Virus record (IMG/VR): IMGVR_UViG_3300034073_002217
Span: 1 to 47,707 of that record
Origin: a virus
DNA length: 47,707 nt
Strand: one strand, 5' to 3'
In this document: positions 47,340 to 47,707 of the stretch, piece by piece
Layout: each line of letters opens with the position of its first letter
Numbering within the stretch: position 1 is the first letter of the stretch
The notes under the pieces: model-generated
Seen by the model: only the letters and a program-made list of their open reading frames with translations
What the model was told of the DNA's origin: nothing
The model's database searches: none
Position numbers and translations under genes: made by a program

Positions 47340-47707
47340 TCAAAAACTTCCGCCATCAAGCGCTTCATAAATCAATGCAGAACCATTAGATTGTAGAACC
47401 TGTCCATCTGTTCCTAATGAAAGTTTTCTAAATCCATTAGAAGTATTTGCCACAAGAATTTCTTCAGCAGTATATGAATTATAACCAGTACCACCTGAAT
47501 TTCCTGATAATGGAGAAGACAGTGATATAGTATTAGCAGTAATATCAACATTAAGAGTTGAATTTGCAGTAATAGAAACCACTGATGAATTTGTAAACAA
47601 ACCACCTGATGAAAGATATGTATTCAGAGTAGCAATTCTATAAGAAGCATTAGCAGTATCAATAGTATTATTACCAGTTAAATCTTGTGTAAGATTGTCA
47701 AATAATT
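47340..47707 (-). CDS. C-terminal part of a tail-fibre protein, cut by the window edge
   Basis: The frame is open to the right edge (about 121 codons visible). It reads LFDNLTQDLTGNNTIDTANASYRIATLNTYLSSGG, then SVVSITANSTLNVDITANTISLSSPLSGNSGGTGYNSYTAEEILVANTSNGFRKLSLGTDGQVLQSNGSALIYEALDGGSF. The GTxGQVLxSNG module also occurs in the 877-aa fibre. The start lies outside the window. Confidence 0.75.
   Translation of the reverse strand, partial: LFDNLTQDLTGNNTIDTANASYRIATLNTYLSSGGLFTNSSVVSITANSTLNVDITANTISLSSPLSGNSGGTGYNSYTAEEILVANTSNGFRKLSLGTDGQVLQSNGSALIYEALDGGSF

Noticed and set aside
1-47707. tRNA or other stable RNA genes
   Set aside because: Gaps between genes are nearly all under 100 bp; the largest (1182-1361) shows no cloverleaf arms or T-loop sequence. 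None was seen.

Overview
This window is a contiguous piece of a tailed-phage genome of the T4 superfamily (contractile-tailed, myovirus-type). Apart from one three-gene + strand operon, every gene lies on the minus strand, and A+T is high throughout (by eye about one third G+C). Recognisable T4-type core genes occur in the order described for marine cyanophage/pelagiphage relatives of T4. Read along the minus strand (right to left) it is: tail fibres, gp13-14-15-16-17-18-19-20, prohead core, gp21-22-23, a gp3-position tail protein, uvsY, uvsW, gp55, gp47-46, gp45-44-62 and regA. The host is probably a Gram-negative bacterium. The RlpA-like and DUF1289 genes would fit a proteobacterial, perhaps alphaproteobacterial, host, but that is inference.

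Layout. 1-1361: small early-type genes (deaminase, 42-aa basic protein, DUF1289 protein, GIY-YIG nuclease) with two consensus sigma70 promoters and a repeat-rich 180-bp intergenic region. 1362-12910: replication, recombination and late-transcription genes, with an auxiliary block (glycosyltransferase, DUF3310, peptide deformylase, RlpA, secreted thermonuclease) between gp45 and gp46 and an HNH nuclease wedged between gp47 and gp46. 12967-33136: head, neck and tail genes, most preceded by a T4-type late promoter -10 (TATAAATA or GATAAATA). Between them sit GIY-YIG and Vsr-like homing endonucleases and several small proteins that share a T4-like capsid-targeting N-terminus. 33199-38137: an unusual metabolic island with three iron oxygenases (Rieske, two 2OG-Fe(II)) on the + strand converging on three PP-loop ATPases on the minus strand. 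38137-47707: tail-fibre and adhesin region, with a Gly-rich adhesin, an 877-aa fibre, a 912-aa fibre built of about 45 copies of a 17-residue repeat, a second glycosyltransferase, a small S74 fibre, a coiled-coil protein and a truncated fibre.

How it works together. gp45/44/62 form the sliding clamp and its loader. In T4 the clamp also activates late transcription with the sigma factor gp55, and TATAAATA elements are present here before gp23, gp22, gp19 and the main fibre genes, with GATAAATA variants before gp18, gp14 and gp13. gp46/47, UvsY and UvsW handle recombination-dependent replication.

The two most interesting candidates for an undescribed system are these. (1) At least five, possibly seven, proteins start with an F-x-x-[FY]-[IL]-x-E peptide like the T4 capsid-targeting sequence cut by protease gp21. 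They include two putative ADP-ribosyltransferases and a GH108 muramidase, which suggests a set of head-packaged, injected effectors. (2) The oxygenase/PP-loop island, a possible peptide- or fibre-modifying pathway. All functional assignments come from reading motifs in the translated sequence; no database search was run.
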